Source of the DNA: Collinsella phocaeensis
GTDB lineage: Bacteria; Actinomycetota; Coriobacteriia; Coriobacteriales; Coriobacteriaceae
DNA: 64,000 nucleotides
Assembly: GCF_900119895.1 (NCBI RefSeq)
Contig: NZ_FQLR01000004.1
Coordinates: 1,240,001 to 1,304,000, forward strand
Direction of reading: 5' to 3'
The notes below the pieces were generated by a model. That model was not told the origin of the DNA. It saw only the letters and a list, made by a program, of their open reading frames with translations, and did no database searches. A program made the translations under genes and the position numbers. Positions 53,252 through 64,000 of this stretch are shown one piece after another (position 1 is the stretch's first letter; each line of letters opens with the position of its first letter).

Positions 53252-53295
53252 AAGGTGATTCGCTGAAATGACAGCGGGCGGTGTTCTGCCCGACG

Positions 53296-54734
<1,439 letters not shown>

Positions 54735-54735
<1 letters not shown>

Positions 54736-55358
54736 TACTGGGCACTCCCCTTAGCAGCCTCGATGCGAGAGGTCACGATGCGGTCGACCAGGCCGTACTC
54801 GAGAGCGGCCTGGGCGCGCATGTAGTTGTCGCGCTCGGTGTCGGCCTGGACCTTCTCGAAGGGCTGCCCGGTGGCATCGGACAGAATCTGGTTGAGCGTG
54901 GCGCGCGTCTCGCGGATCTCGCGCGCGGCGATCTCGATCTCGGTCTGCTGGCCGGAAGCGCCGCCGCTCGGCTGATGGATCATGACCATGGAGTTGGGCA
55001 GGCAGAAGCGCTTGCCCTTCGCGCCGCTGGCCAGCAGCACGGCGGCCATGGAGGCGGCCATGCCCACGCAGATGGTGGAAACCTGCGGCTTGATGTAGTT
55101 CATGGTGTCAAGGATGGCCAGGCCGGAATAGACCTCGCCGCCGGGAGAGTTGATATAGAGCGAGATGTCCTTCTCGGCATCCTGGCTCTCCAGGTGGAGG
55201 AGCTGGGCGATGACGAGGTTGGCGGTGACGGAGTTGATCTCCTCGCCAAGGAAGATGATACGGTCGTTAAGCAGGCGGGAATAGATGTCGTAGCTGCGCT
55301 CGCCACGCGGGGTCTGCTCGATGACGTACGGCACGAGCGCGGACTCGATACGATGCAT
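54735..55358 (-). CDS. clpP: ATP-dependent Clp protease proteolytic subunit ClpP
   Basis: 207-aa serine protease. Ser in VGMAASMAA, His in MIHQPSGG and a downstream Asp in ERDNYM form the triad. The start MHRIESALV at 55358 follows AAAGGAG. It is followed by overlapping clpX. Only one clpP is seen in the window. It lies 131 bp after tig, with a terminator between, so expression may rely partly on read-through. Confidence 0.96.
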
Positions 55359-55387
55359 GGGCGCATCTCCTTTCGGAATCGTGTGTG

Positions 55388-55441
55388 AGAAAAGCGTACG
55401 GTGCACGCCCGGCGCCAGAGCGCGGAATCGTTGCACCGTAC
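55388..55441 (-). terminator. tig terminator / clpP attenuator
   Basis: GTACGGTGCA pairs perfectly with TGCACCGTAC (outer pairs 55396-55405 with 55432-55441), followed on the minus strand by GCTTTTC. It sits 38 bp upstream of the clpP start. Confidence 0.7.
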
Positions 55442-55489
55442 ACGTACATCCGGTCTCCCGGTATGGTACCCGCTTGCGCGGACAGAATG

Positions 55490-56779
55490 CTACTCGGCGT
55501 CAGCCTTGGCGAACTCGTCGACCTCGGTGACCTGAGCATTGTCGACGAGCCAGTCGACGGCCTTGGAGCGGCGGATGGAGTCGCGAACGGCGGGCATGCG
55601 GCCGTCGGCGAGGAACTGGGCCTTGGTGGCGGCGGCGTCCTCGACACCGGCGCGCTCGAACTCGGCGTCGACGTCCTCGTCGGTGACCTCGACCTTGAGC
55701 TCGCGGGCGAGCGCGTCGAGGGCCAGGGACTCGCGGGCGACGTCATCGGCCTGCTTGTGCAGGTCGGCGATGAACTGATCGGAGGTGAGGCCGGTCATCT
55801 GCAGGTAGGTGTCCAGGTTCATGCCGCGAGAGCCGATCTGCTGCAGGAAGTTCTGGCCCAGCTCGGAGAACACGGAGTTGGCGTAGGTCTCGTCGACCTC
55901 GTCGAGCTGCAGGCGCTCGGCGAGCGCGGCGACGGCGCGGGTCTCCTTGATGCCGGGGAGCTTCGAGGTCTTGTCGGCCTCGAGCTCGATCTTGACGGCG
56001 TCGCGCATGGCGGCGATATCATCGAAGCCGAAGGACTCCTTGGCGAACTCGTCGGTGAGCTCGGGGACCTTGCGCTCCTTGACGGACTTGACGGTGAGCT
56101 CGACGGAAGACTCCTCGGCGCCCTCCTCCTCGGGAGTCCAGGAGACGGACTTGACCTCGTCGACCTTCATGCCAAGCAGGGCCTCGGCGACGGCGGCCGG
56201 AAGGTTGTTGGAGGACATGGAGACCATGCGGCCCTCGCCGGCGACGCCCTCGGCGCCCTTGACGTCCTTGATGTCGACGGTGACGAAGTCCTCGCCCTCG
56301 ATGCCGCGCTCGACGTCCTCGACGGTGGCGTGATAGCCCATGAGCATGTCGACCTGGGCGTCGATCTCGCCCTCGGTGACCTCCGCCGGCGGCATCTCGA
56401 TGGCGACGGCGTCATAGCTGGAGAGCTCGGCGGTGGGACGAAGGGTGAACTCGACGGAGTAGACGTAGTCCTGGCCGTCGGCAGCAATGGCCTCGACCTT
56501 GCTGTAGTCGCCCTCCTTCAGGGGGACGATGTCGAGCTCGTTGAGGAGGGCGGCCTCGTTGGAACCCAGGATGTCGTTGGTGGCCTGGGCGAGGACGGCC
56601 TCGGCACCGAGAGCGCTGTCGATGACGGCGCGCGGAGCCTTGCCGGGACGGAAGCCGGGGAAGCGGTACTGCTTGGCGGCCTGCTTGTAGGCCTTCTTGA
56701 TGGCAGCGTCGACGTCGGCGGCCGGGATGGTGACCGTCGCGGTGAGCTTGTTGTTCTCGACGTCAGAAGTGATGTTCAA
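55490..56779 (-). CDS. tig: Trigger factor
   Basis: 429-aa ribosome-bound chaperone and prolyl isomerase. The ribosome-binding signature [14 protein letters not shown] (about 45-58) is clear, followed by a PPIase domain (about 155-240) and C-terminal helical arms. The start is TTG at 56779 ([11 protein letters not shown]), 4 nt after AGGAGG; the in-frame extension upstream would run through tRNA-Leu and is rejected. It heads tig-clpP-clpX, a common order. Confidence 0.95.
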   Translation of the reverse strand: MNITSDVENNKLTATVTIPAADVDAAIKKAYKQAAKQYRFPGFRPGKAPRAVIDSALGAEAVLAQATNDILGSNEAALLNELDIVPLKEGDYSKVEAIAADGQDYVYSVEFTLRPTAELSSYDAVAIEMPPAEVTEGEIDAQVDMLMGYHATVEDVERGIEGEDFVTVDIKDVKGAEGVAGEGRMVSMSSNNLPAAVAEALLGMKVDEVKSVSWTPEEEGAEESSVELTVKSVKERKVPELTDEFAKESFGFDDIAAMRDAVKIELEADKTSKLPGIKETRAVAALAERLQLDEVDETYANSVFSELGQNFLQQIGSRGMNLDTYLQMTGLTSDQFIADLHKQADDVARESLALDALARELKVEVTDEDVDAEFERAGVEDAAATKAQFLADGRMPAVRDSIRRSKAVDWLVDNAQVTEVDEFAKADAE

Positions 56780-56844
56780 CGTTCCTCCTCTTACAGTACG
56801 GCTTGATCGGGTGCCGAAAACCCCTGATAACCATATGCGTGCGT

Positions 56845-56928
56845 TGGTGCGGGCGAAAGGACTCGAACCTTCACGGGAAGCCCACTGGAACCTAAACCCA
56901 GCGCGTCTACCAATTCCGCCACGCCCGC
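56845..56928 (-). tRNA. tRNA-Leu (anticodon UAG)
   Basis: Acceptor GCGGGCG pairs with CGCCCGC, discriminator A and CCA is encoded. D-arm TTGGTAGACG, anticodon loop TTTAGGT with anticodon TAG, a long variable arm (GGGCTTCCCGTGAAG) and T-arm GGTTCGAGTCC support a leucine tRNA reading CUA/CUN. Confidence 0.93.
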
Positions 56929-57102
56929 AACGTGCGCACAGCCCAAGTATGATACCAGATTGCGGACACGTGTCGATACGCACCGCCGCTCACGCTGGGA
57001 TTTCGATATATCTGCGCATCTCCCTTGATGGTCAGCCCATGCCCGGTCGCCATGCCAAAGGTATCTGCAGCGTAGGCCGCCTGATGAGAGCCGCCCATCG
57101 GG

Positions 57103-57190
57103 CTCGACGCAACAGCCCGCCACGCTCGACGTAGCAAGCCGCCAGGTTTGATGCAACAGGCCGCCAGACTCGACGCAACAAGCGACATAT
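57103..57190. repeat. Four tandem 22-bp repeats
   Basis: Units start at 57103, 57125, 57147 and 57169, consensus CTCGACGCAACAGGCCGCCA plus two variable bases. The period is exact but units are degenerate. 22 is not a multiple of three, so coding is unlikely. Confidence 0.7.
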
Positions 57191-57496
57191 ATTTGACTGC
57201 TACGGCCGCAGCGCAATCAAGGCGTAGTCGCCGGCTTGCCCCCTTAGGGACCTCCAAGGATGCCCCGCCGCGATCGGCAAGCGCATCAGAAGGCTCCGGG
57301 CCGGATACCTTGCTGCAAATCTTCGGGTTTGTTGAATGTGAGTCCTAGAGCAACATCTAGGGATGCCTGCCCGGGAACAAACCCGCAGGTCGCTCGATGT
57401 CAGAAGCGACACCGAGACACACTGCGCGAAATGAGGACCAGAAATCCGTCATTCTGCAGCAACTGAGGTCCATCAGACCCCATGCGGCCACAGATA

Positions 57497-57528
57497 CAGC
57501 CGCCGAACAACGAGGTGCGCGGCGGCTG
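57497..57528 (-). terminator. Hairpin after the first glycosyltransferase
   Basis: CAGCCGCCG pairs with CGGCGGCTG over a 14-nt loop, 32 bp past the gene end on the minus strand. No strong T tract. Confidence 0.55.
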
Positions 57529-57559
57529 CTGTGGAAACGCTTGGTTACAAGGTCCGCAC

Positions 57560-59449
57560 CTACTCCGAACGAGCGGCGAGGTACTCCTCCCAGAACGAGC
57601 GGGACGTCATGCGCGGGAACTCGACCGTCCAGGACGCGCGGATCGCCTTGCCGTCACGGCGCCAGGTCTTAAGCAGCTCGCGCTCGCGCTTGCGGATCGC
57701 CGCGAAACGTGCCTTGTCCATCGTGCGGACCGCGCCCTTCTCGCGCGTGGGATCCAGATACACGATGGTGCGACAACGAGCGGAATCCCCTTCGAGCGTT
57801 GCGGCGCCATTCTTCACCGCGTAGCCGGGGCGGGAGCGCAGCAGGAAGTCGGGAAGGTAGTGCTTGTCGTACGGCAACGTGGTAACCAGCTTGCGCCACA
57901 GGGTGGGATGGAACTCCATGGACCGGCTGGAGAGCACGGCCTCGGTAACGCCCGCCTGCGCGAGCACCCCAGGATCCATCTCCCCCACGGACACGACCTT
58001 CTCGTTCCTGCGACCGTTGGACATCATGAGCGCGGCGCCGTCGGCCTCCTCGAGGAACTTCGGTCCCTTGAGGTAGTCCGCGAAGCCGTCCAGCATGAGC
58101 TCGGCGGCCGTGTAGTCGAGGTCGCGCAGCTGCTGGCGCACGTTGCGGCGAAGGCGCAGGACGAACAGGCGCTCGTCGGCGCAGTCGTCCACAGCGATCA
58201 TGGCCAAGAAGTTGCGCGCGTACTGGTAGCAGTCGACCGAGGCACGGAACCGGCCCTCAAAGCTCTCGTGCCACACGCAGATGCCGTTCATGCACATGTA
58301 GACCGGCTTGTTGCGCGCTCCGAACTCGACGTCGTCGCAGCGGATGAAGAACGGCATGGGAAGGCCGTTCGCACGGATGGCGGAGGTGGGGATGCAGCTG
58401 AACCACCACGCGCCGTACGCACCCGGGACCTCGACGTCCTTGCGCTCGTTAGCGCAGATGTCGAACAGGCGCGAGACGTCGTAGTCGCGCTTCACCTTGG
58501 CGTAGACTCCCGTGGGGTTGACAAAGGCGACGTCCTCGAACTGGCGCGTCGGGTGCTCGAGCGAGAGCATCGCCCCGTTGAGGAACGCATTTCGGTACGT
58601 CCCGCGCGCGAGCGACAGCAGGTTGAACGTGCGGATGAGGCTCTCGGGGACGATGCGGACGTCGTCGTCCATCACAAGAACGTGCGTGAAGGCACCCTCG
58701 ACCTCGGTGGCGGCCATCATGCCGCGCGCGAAACCGCCGGATCCGCCCACGTTGGGGTTGGGCAGCACGGTGACGAGGTCGTCGGAGAGCGCATCGACGT
58801 CGAGCGTGCGACCGTTATCTACCACGAACATATGGAAATTGCCCATGATGGGCGCACCCTCGGCACGAACGGCCTGCTGGACAAGGTCGATGTTGGCCGT
58901 GATGTAGGCTTCCTTCTTGAAGGTGGTGGTGGCGATGGCGAGGCGCACCTCGTTGACCTCGGAAGGATCGACCTCGCAGGACCACCAGGCGTGAGCGATG
59001 GAGACGGCGTCGCCGCGGGAGGGCTCGATGGCGAATCCGATAAGGTCCATGTCATCCGCCGCGACCGCGACGTCCAGGACGGCGGGAGCCTGCAGGGTGC
59101 CCGAGAACTCGTGAGAGCAGATGACCGTACGCTCGGGATCGAGCCCGGAGGGCTTGGCATCGGGGTCGATCGGGGTGGAGACGGGAATGCCCTCGATACG
59201 CAAGTCGCCGGCGCCTGCGAGCTCGATGTGGAGCACGGGGTTCCGTATGCCCGCGTAACGGCGCCACTTCCCTATCGACAAGCCGTTGAGGTACGTGAGG
59301 AAGTCAATGGGTGCGCTGCAGACGAGGGCGCCGGCCTCCGCGTCGACGGACGCCGAGCCGGCGGCCGTGCGATAGTAGAGCTCCGGATGCTTTGCAGCGT
59401 GATCGTCGACATACAGCAGAACGTTTTGAAGCTTGAAGGAAATGGGCAT
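57560..59449 (-). CDS. GlfT2-like galactofuranosyltransferase
   Basis: 629-aa GT2-family glycosyltransferase. An N-terminal beta-rich domain (about 1-160) precedes the GT-A domain with LAIATTTFKKEAYI, PNPNVGGSGGFARGMM and the metal-binding VLVMDDDVRIVPES; WHESF follows as in GlfT2. The C-terminal helical part ends near 629. GlfT2 polymerises galactofuranose on surface glycans; here it sits among rhamnose-synthesis genes, suggesting a galactofuranose/rhamnose surface polymer. The start follows GGAG. High GC like the rest of the genome. A diverged, AT-richer homologue is at 59990-61903. Confidence 0.85.
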   Translation of the reverse strand: MPISFKLQNVLLYVDDHAAKHPELYYRTAAGSASVDAEAGALVCSAPIDFLTYLNGLSIGKWRRYAGIRNPVLHIELAGAGDLRIEGIPVSTPIDPDAKPSGLDPERTVICSHEFSGTLQAPAVLDVAVAADDMDLIGFAIEPSRGDAVSIAHAWWSCEVDPSEVNEVRLAIATTTFKKEAYITANIDLVQQAVRAEGAPIMGNFHMFVVDNGRTLDVDALSDDLVTVLPNPNVGGSGGFARGMMAATEVEGAFTHVLVMDDDVRIVPESLIRTFNLLSLARGTYRNAFLNGAMLSLEHPTRQFEDVAFVNPTGVYAKVKRDYDVSRLFDICANERKDVEVPGAYGAWWFSCIPTSAIRANGLPMPFFIRCDDVEFGARNKPVYMCMNGICVWHESFEGRFRASVDCYQYARNFLAMIAVDDCADERLFVLRLRRNVRQQLRDLDYTAAELMLDGFADYLKGPKFLEEADGAALMMSNGRRNEKVVSVGEMDPGVLAQAGVTEAVLSSRSMEFHPTLWRKLVTTLPYDKHYLPDFLLRSRPGYAVKNGAATLEGDSARCRTIVYLDPTREKGAVRTMDKARFAAIRKRERELLKTWRRDGKAIRASWTVEFPRMTSRSFWEEYLAARSE

Positions 59450-59989
59450 GTAGGGTCTCCGTTATGGTGGATCCGCGCAGTGGGCGCGGGGTTGTAGCTC
59501 GGTGACATTCTAGCGAGAACTCTTAACGAGCGAAATGCATGTTCACAATGCATGTTATTTAGGGCGCAAAGCATCCGATTTAATTATCCATGGACCGCAC
59601 TTCCTATCGTGCTCGACACCAATCTTCCTTACGTTAGCCGGATCATTACATCATCAGCGAACCCCTTCAGCAAGCACTCCCCATTTCTCAGAAGCGATGC
59701 TTACATCCATGTACTCGCTCATGAATTATCTACATTCTCAGCTTTCTAGATACATAAGGTACATAGCTTGTTGTGGTCATACATTTCAATAGGGATTGAA
59801 ACAATTGTGTTAGATCCTCAATGGCTCCCAAGCAAACCAAGAGATAGTCAAACTGTAGCGACAAAGAGTAAACAAAACACGGACACCTCCAGAGGGGGTG
59901 TCCGTCATAGCAGCAATTATTACATGAATTAACACGCGAAAGCATTGCTCATATATGGATATAATATATATAATATAAAATAATTAGAG
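59450..59989. other. Non-coding AT-rich interval between the two GlfT2-like genes
   Basis: 540 bp without a supported gene. AATGCATGTT occurs twice (59534-59543 and 59548-59557) near the downstream promoter region, and a terminator lies at 59870-59905. Confidence 0.5.
59870..59905 (-). terminator. Terminator of the second glycosyltransferase gene
   Basis: ACGGACACC pairs with GGTGTCCGT over 9 nt; GTTTTGTTTA follows on the minus strand. Confidence 0.85.
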
Positions 59990-61903
59990 TTAACTTTGTG
60001 AAGCTTTAATTAAATACTTCTTCCAAAACTCAATCGACGTTAGCTCGGCGCGCGCGCGCGAATACTCTTCCTTCAACTTCTGCTCATTCTTCTTATAAAA
60101 CTTCATCGCCTTACGGAATCGAGTCCAGACTTCGTTGAATCGTGCAATGTCAAGCTTGCGAACTACGCCACAACGGTTAGGCATATCTATTGCAACCAAA
60201 ACTTCAGCACCACGAATTTTTCCTGCAGGGTAAACCCATCCAGCAGCATCAATTACGGCAGCACGATTGCCCCTCTTGCCTTGTTCCTTAACATAACGTT
60301 GACCATTAAAAGTAATAAAATCCTTCGCAGCCTCAATTCTATTTCGAGGAAGATCACGAATCACTTCACTGTGAGTAAGGTGCTTAAGATTAATGCCATA
60401 ATCATCCACTTGTTTTTGAAGATCTTTAAATGGCACAAGCCTTTCTCGATTCCTGTTTGCCTCAAGGAAGCGGCGCTCAGTAACAGGCTCTCGAATAAAA
60501 GATGGGCCCTTTAAGAAATCCTCGAACCCCTCGACGGCAAGAAGCGCATCATCGTAATTAAACTTTTTCAAATCAAGCTGAACCTCGCGATAGACCTCCT
60601 CCACAAAATCAGATAGAGGAGCTACCCCGGTAGTAAACTGACATACCAAGGGATTACGACTGACTTGGTAGCGCTCAACAGCGGCATTGTATTTAAAGAA
60701 GAATGACGCATGCCAAACGCATATGGAGTTCATGGTGATGAACTTCGGCTTGCACCGAAGTGAATACTCAGCATCATCCGATCGAACGAACAGCGGAAGA
60801 GGTAGGCCTTCTCGTTCGATTGTAGAGACCGGTATGCAGCAGAACCACCATCCGGCGTAGCACTGAAGGGTATCTTGGCAAAGAGGGTCCTCAGTTGGCG
60901 CCACGAATGTCTCAGTCTCAATTACATCATGAAGGATGCTCATATGTCCGGATGGCTTTAGTGGACGGAACTTGCCCTTATAGGTAAAGAAACCCAAATC
61001 CTCTGTACGGAGGTCAGGCTCCTCAAGGCTCATCATCGCGCCGCTAACAAACGCCTCGCTATATTTAGAATTAACAATTGAAAGAAGATTGTAAGTACGA
61101 ATAAAACTCTCAGGCATCACCTCGACATCATCATCCATTAATAAGACATGGGTAGCCTTCGGAGACTGCTCCATTGCTTCAATCATGCCACGAGCAAATC
61201 CTCCTGAACCACCAACATTGGGGTTTGGGTGCAGATGGACATTGCTGCAGCACACTCGCTCTTCACAAAGCGAGCGACCATTGTCGACAATATGAACCTG
61301 GAAATGACTAGATATCAATTCATCTGTATCAAGCACATTAGCTTTAATTAGCTCGATATTTTTATATATATACGATTCTTTTTTAAACGTAGTTGTAGCT
61401 AGAGCAAGCTCAACAGGCCTTACATCGACCTCATCTACACAAGTGTAATAAAATGCATTTTTAATATCTAGTTTATCATCGGTACTTATTTCAAAGGAAT
61501 TAAGGACATCGCCGTCAATGACTGACAACCTCAAATCCAAGTTTTTCCATTCAGATGAAGCATCCAGGGCCACCTCGGATCCGGTTATCTTTCTAGCAGA
61601 CCAATCGAAGGCATCCGCGGCCGTCTGAACAAGACAACCAGCACCGCCCCTATATTCAAGATGAAGATAAAAATCCTTGGCAACAGTGTACCGTTTCCAT
61701 TTCATTGTAGAAAGGGCATTGAAGTAGGTAGTGAAATCAAATACACCTGGCCCAAGTAGCGAAAAAGATCTATCTTCATGCAACATCAGATGGCCCGACT
61801 CGCGCCTACACCATAGGGTTGGATTATTCAACGCGAAGCTGGAGTCGCTCAAAACAATATTAGCAAGCTTAAATTGCATATCATCCATCCATTCAAATGA
61901 CAC
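59990..61903 (-). CDS. GlfT2-like glycosyltransferase, AT-rich paralogue
   Basis: 637-aa GT2 protein with the same layout as its neighbour: LALATTTFKKESYI, PNPNVGGSGGFARGMIEA and VLLMDDDVEVMPES for metal and nucleotide-sugar binding. Codon use and base composition are much more AT-rich than the adjacent copy and the rfb genes, so it was probably acquired separately. The start may be GTG at 61903 (AGG 4 nt away) or ATG at 61888 or 61879; upstream sites are weak. It is followed by a strong terminator. Probably adds furanose units to a surface glycan. Confidence 0.82.
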   Translation of the reverse strand: MSFEWMDDMQFKLANIVLSDSSFALNNPTLWCRRESGHLMLHEDRSFSLLGPGVFDFTTYFNALSTMKWKRYTVAKDFYLHLEYRGGAGCLVQTAADAFDWSARKITGSEVALDASSEWKNLDLRLSVIDGDVLNSFEISTDDKLDIKNAFYYTCVDEVDVRPVELALATTTFKKESYIYKNIELIKANVLDTDELISSHFQVHIVDNGRSLCEERVCCSNVHLHPNPNVGGSGGFARGMIEAMEQSPKATHVLLMDDDVEVMPESFIRTYNLLSIVNSKYSEAFVSGAMMSLEEPDLRTEDLGFFTYKGKFRPLKPSGHMSILHDVIETETFVAPTEDPLCQDTLQCYAGWWFCCIPVSTIEREGLPLPLFVRSDDAEYSLRCKPKFITMNSICVWHASFFFKYNAAVERYQVSRNPLVCQFTTGVAPLSDFVEEVYREVQLDLKKFNYDDALLAVEGFEDFLKGPSFIREPVTERRFLEANRNRERLVPFKDLQKQVDDYGINLKHLTHSEVIRDLPRNRIEAAKDFITFNGQRYVKEQGKRGNRAAVIDAAGWVYPAGKIRGAEVLVAIDMPNRCGVVRKLDIARFNEVWTRFRKAMKFYKKNEQKLKEEYSRARAELTSIEFWKKYLIKASQS

Positions 61904-61969
61904 GATACCTGTTAGAAGTCATCAATGATTGAAAACCACACAATTATGGAGAAATCGTAATATGATTCC

Positions 61970-63442
61970 TTAAAACAAGCAATTTAAACATTCGGTCCAG
62001 TCGGCCGGCACGAAGCCGGTCGCCCCGATCTTCGCGAGGTCGAGCGCGGAGTGCTCCGGCCTCGGGGCGATGGGGCCCTCGGCGGAGGCGTAGTACTCGG
62101 CGGTGGAGACGGGCGCGACGCGGTCCCCATTGCCGTTGGCGAGGTCGAACACGCGGGCGGCGATCTGCGCCCAGGACTCCACCGGGCCGCTCCCGGTGAG
62201 GTTGTAGGTGCCGTGGGGGCACGGGGAGGTCGGCTCGACGTCGGCCTCGCGGTAGCCGAGCAGCCAGAGGATGCCCTCGGCCATGTCGCGGGTGAAGGTG
62301 AGCCGTCCGTACTGGTCGTCGACCACGGTGACCTGATCGAGGGGGTCCTGCGGGTCGGCCACGCGGTCGGAGAGGGACCTCATCGTCCTGACGAAGTTGC
62401 GGCCCTCGCCGATGACCCAGGAGCTGCGCACGATGTAGTGCCTGGGGCACCCGGCCACGGCGAGGTCCCCGGCGGCCTTGCTCTGGCCGTAGACGGACAG
62501 CGGGCTGAAGGGCTCGTCCTCGGTATGGACCTCGGCGGCGCCGTCGAAGACGTAGTCGGAGGACACGTGGACGAGCGTGATGCCGTGCTCGGCGCAGGTG
62601 CGGGCGAGGAGCGCCGGGCCGGTCGCGTTGGCCCTCCAGGCGGCGGTGCGGCCCTCGGGGGTCTCGGCCCTGTCCACGGCCGTGTAGGCGCCGCAGTTGA
62701 TGACCGTGCCGTAGAGCGGCCAGTCGTACTGGCCGTAGGCCGCCGGGTCGGACATGTCGAAGGTGTCTATGTCGCAGAAGTCGAACCAGGCGGTAAGCCC
62801 GCGCTCCTCGGCGAGCGCGCGAACCGCATGTCCCAGCTGGCCGTTGCAGCCGGTGACGAGCGTCCTCTTGGGCGCCATCGGGACGACGTCGGCGAGCATC
62901 GGGTGGTTGAGGTCGGCCTCGGAGACGGTCGCTTCCTCCAGCGGGATCGGCCACTCGATGGCGAGCTCGGGGTCGGCCAGGTTCACGAAGGTGTAGGTGC
63001 CCTTGAGCTCGGCCGACCAGTGGGCGTCCACGAGGTAGGTGTAGGCCGTGCCGTCCTCGAGCGCCTGGAAGGAGTTGCCCACGCCGCGGGGCACGTAGAT
63101 GGCCTTGCTCGGGTCGAGCACGGTCGTGTAGACCTTGCCGTAGGTGGCGCTGCCCTCGCGCAGGTCGACCCAGGCGCCGAAGACCGAGCCGCGGGCGACG
63201 GAGATGAACTTGTCCCAGGGCTCCGCGTGGATGCCGCGGGTGACGCCGCGGTTCTCGTTGTAGCTGATGTTGTTCTGGACGATGCGGAAGTCCGGGACGC
63301 CCAGAGCGCACATCTTGGCGCGCTGCCAGTTCTCCTTGAACCAGCCGCGCGAGTCGCCGTGGACGGCGAGGTCGACGAACTTGAGGCCCCCGATTCCGGT
63401 CTCCGCCACGGAGAGGTCCTTCTCGAATGCGATGTCTGCCAC
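61970..63442 (-). CDS. Fused dTDP-4-dehydrorhamnose 3,5-epimerase / reductase (RfbC-RfbD)
   Basis: 490-aa bifunctional enzyme for the last two steps of dTDP-L-rhamnose synthesis. Residues 1-190 are the RfbC cupin (DSRGWFKENW, NRGVTRGIHAEPWDK, YVPRGVGNSFQ). Residues 205-490 are the RfbD short-chain reductase (TLVTGCNGQLGHAVR, VSSDYVFDG, YGQSKAAGD). The start is GTG at 63442 after GGAGGGG, 14 bp downstream of the rfbB stop. Such fusions are known in Coriobacteria and bifidobacteria. Confidence 0.9.
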   Translation of the reverse strand: MADIAFEKDLSVAETGIGGLKFVDLAVHGDSRGWFKENWQRAKMCALGVPDFRIVQNNISYNENRGVTRGIHAEPWDKFISVARGSVFGAWVDLREGSATYGKVYTTVLDPSKAIYVPRGVGNSFQALEDGTAYTYLVDAHWSAELKGTYTFVNLADPELAIEWPIPLEEATVSEADLNHPMLADVVPMAPKRTLVTGCNGQLGHAVRALAEERGLTAWFDFCDIDTFDMSDPAAYGQYDWPLYGTVINCGAYTAVDRAETPEGRTAAWRANATGPALLARTCAEHGITLVHVSSDYVFDGAAEVHTEDEPFSPLSVYGQSKAAGDLAVAGCPRHYIVRSSWVIGEGRNFVRTMRSLSDRVADPQDPLDQVTVVDDQYGRLTFTRDMAEGILWLLGYREADVEPTSPCPHGTYNLTGSGPVESWAQIAARVFDLANGNGDRVAPVSTAEYYASAEGPIAPRPEHSALDLAKIGATGFVPADWTECLNCLF

Positions 63443-63456
63443 CTGTCTCTCCCCTC

Positions 63457-64000
<544 letters not shown>

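Larger units (their letters stand above)
56929..57559. other. Non-coding interval between tRNA-Leu and glycosyltransferase
   Basis: 631 bp with no supported gene on either strand. It contains a 22-bp tandem repeat (57103-57190) and a hairpin (57497-57528); the rest shows nothing recognisable. Confidence 0.5.

Noticed and set aside
56780-56983. N-terminal extension of trigger factor
   Set aside because: The extension would be read from the tRNA-Leu gene; the TTG start with AGGAGG gives the normal N-terminus.
57103-57190. CRISPR array
   Set aside because: 22-bp units are directly adjacent with no spacers, and no cas genes are present.

Overview
The window is about 64 kb of high-GC chromosome. 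It most likely comes from an anaerobic gut actinobacterium of the class Coriobacteriia (Collinsella/Olsenella/Enorma type). This placement is inferred from composition, the rimP-nusA-infB and tig-clpP-clpX orders, a fused RfbC-RfbD enzyme, GlfT2-like glycosyltransferases, a GlpA/GlpB-like/DUF1667 operon and anaerobic flavoproteins. No rRNA gene was seen.

Layout. (1) 1-3947: the translation/transcription operon rimP-nusA-infB on the minus strand; infB runs off the window. (2) 4099-29440: a large accessory metabolic locus. Its plus-strand arm holds a CocE-type hydrolase, MFS transporter, acyl carrier protein (ACP), phosphotransacylase, butyrate-kinase-like enzyme and second MFS transporter. It converges on a minus-strand arm read from right to left: third ACP, PucR regulator, iron-sulfur flavoprotein, FAD reductase, NuoG/GltD-like and NuoF-like electron-transfer proteins, second flavoprotein, TetR regulator, thiolase, DUF35 Zn-ribbon protein, ACP, phosphotransacylase, acyl kinase, holo-ACP synthase, small membrane protein and metallo-beta-lactamase-fold hydrolase. 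(3) 29577-31565: a small insert bounded by an exact 64-bp copy of the leuS 3' end, carrying a secreted papain-fold protease and a membrane-anchored partner, followed by leuS. (4) 34093-37313: an AT-richer patch with two ~151-bp elements with inverted termini, a Coriobacteria-type hypothetical protein and a GIY-YIG protein. (5) 37314-56928: mostly housekeeping genes: guaB, mntP, a degenerate PLP-family protein, thrS, a Zn-ribbon membrane protein, the glp operon, an RlpA-like wall protein, folC, valS, clpX, clpP, tig and tRNA-Leu(UAG). (6) 57497-64000: cell-surface polysaccharide genes: two GlfT2-like transferases, rfbCD and partial rfbB.

How it fits together. The candidate undescribed system is region 2. 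Two separate ACP + phosphotransacylase + acyl-kinase sets, plus a dedicated AcpS and a thiolase/DUF35 pair, suggest a catabolic route in which acyl groups are carried on ACP and released as acyl phosphate to make ATP. Uptake would be by the two MFS proteins, opening of the substrate by the CocE and MBL-fold hydrolases, and reduction by the FAD enzyme fed through the iron-sulfur proteins. TetR and PucR regulators sit inside the locus next to recognisable palindromes. The substrate cannot be told from sequence alone.

All calls come from reading the sequence by eye, without database searches. Functions are family-level unless stated otherwise.
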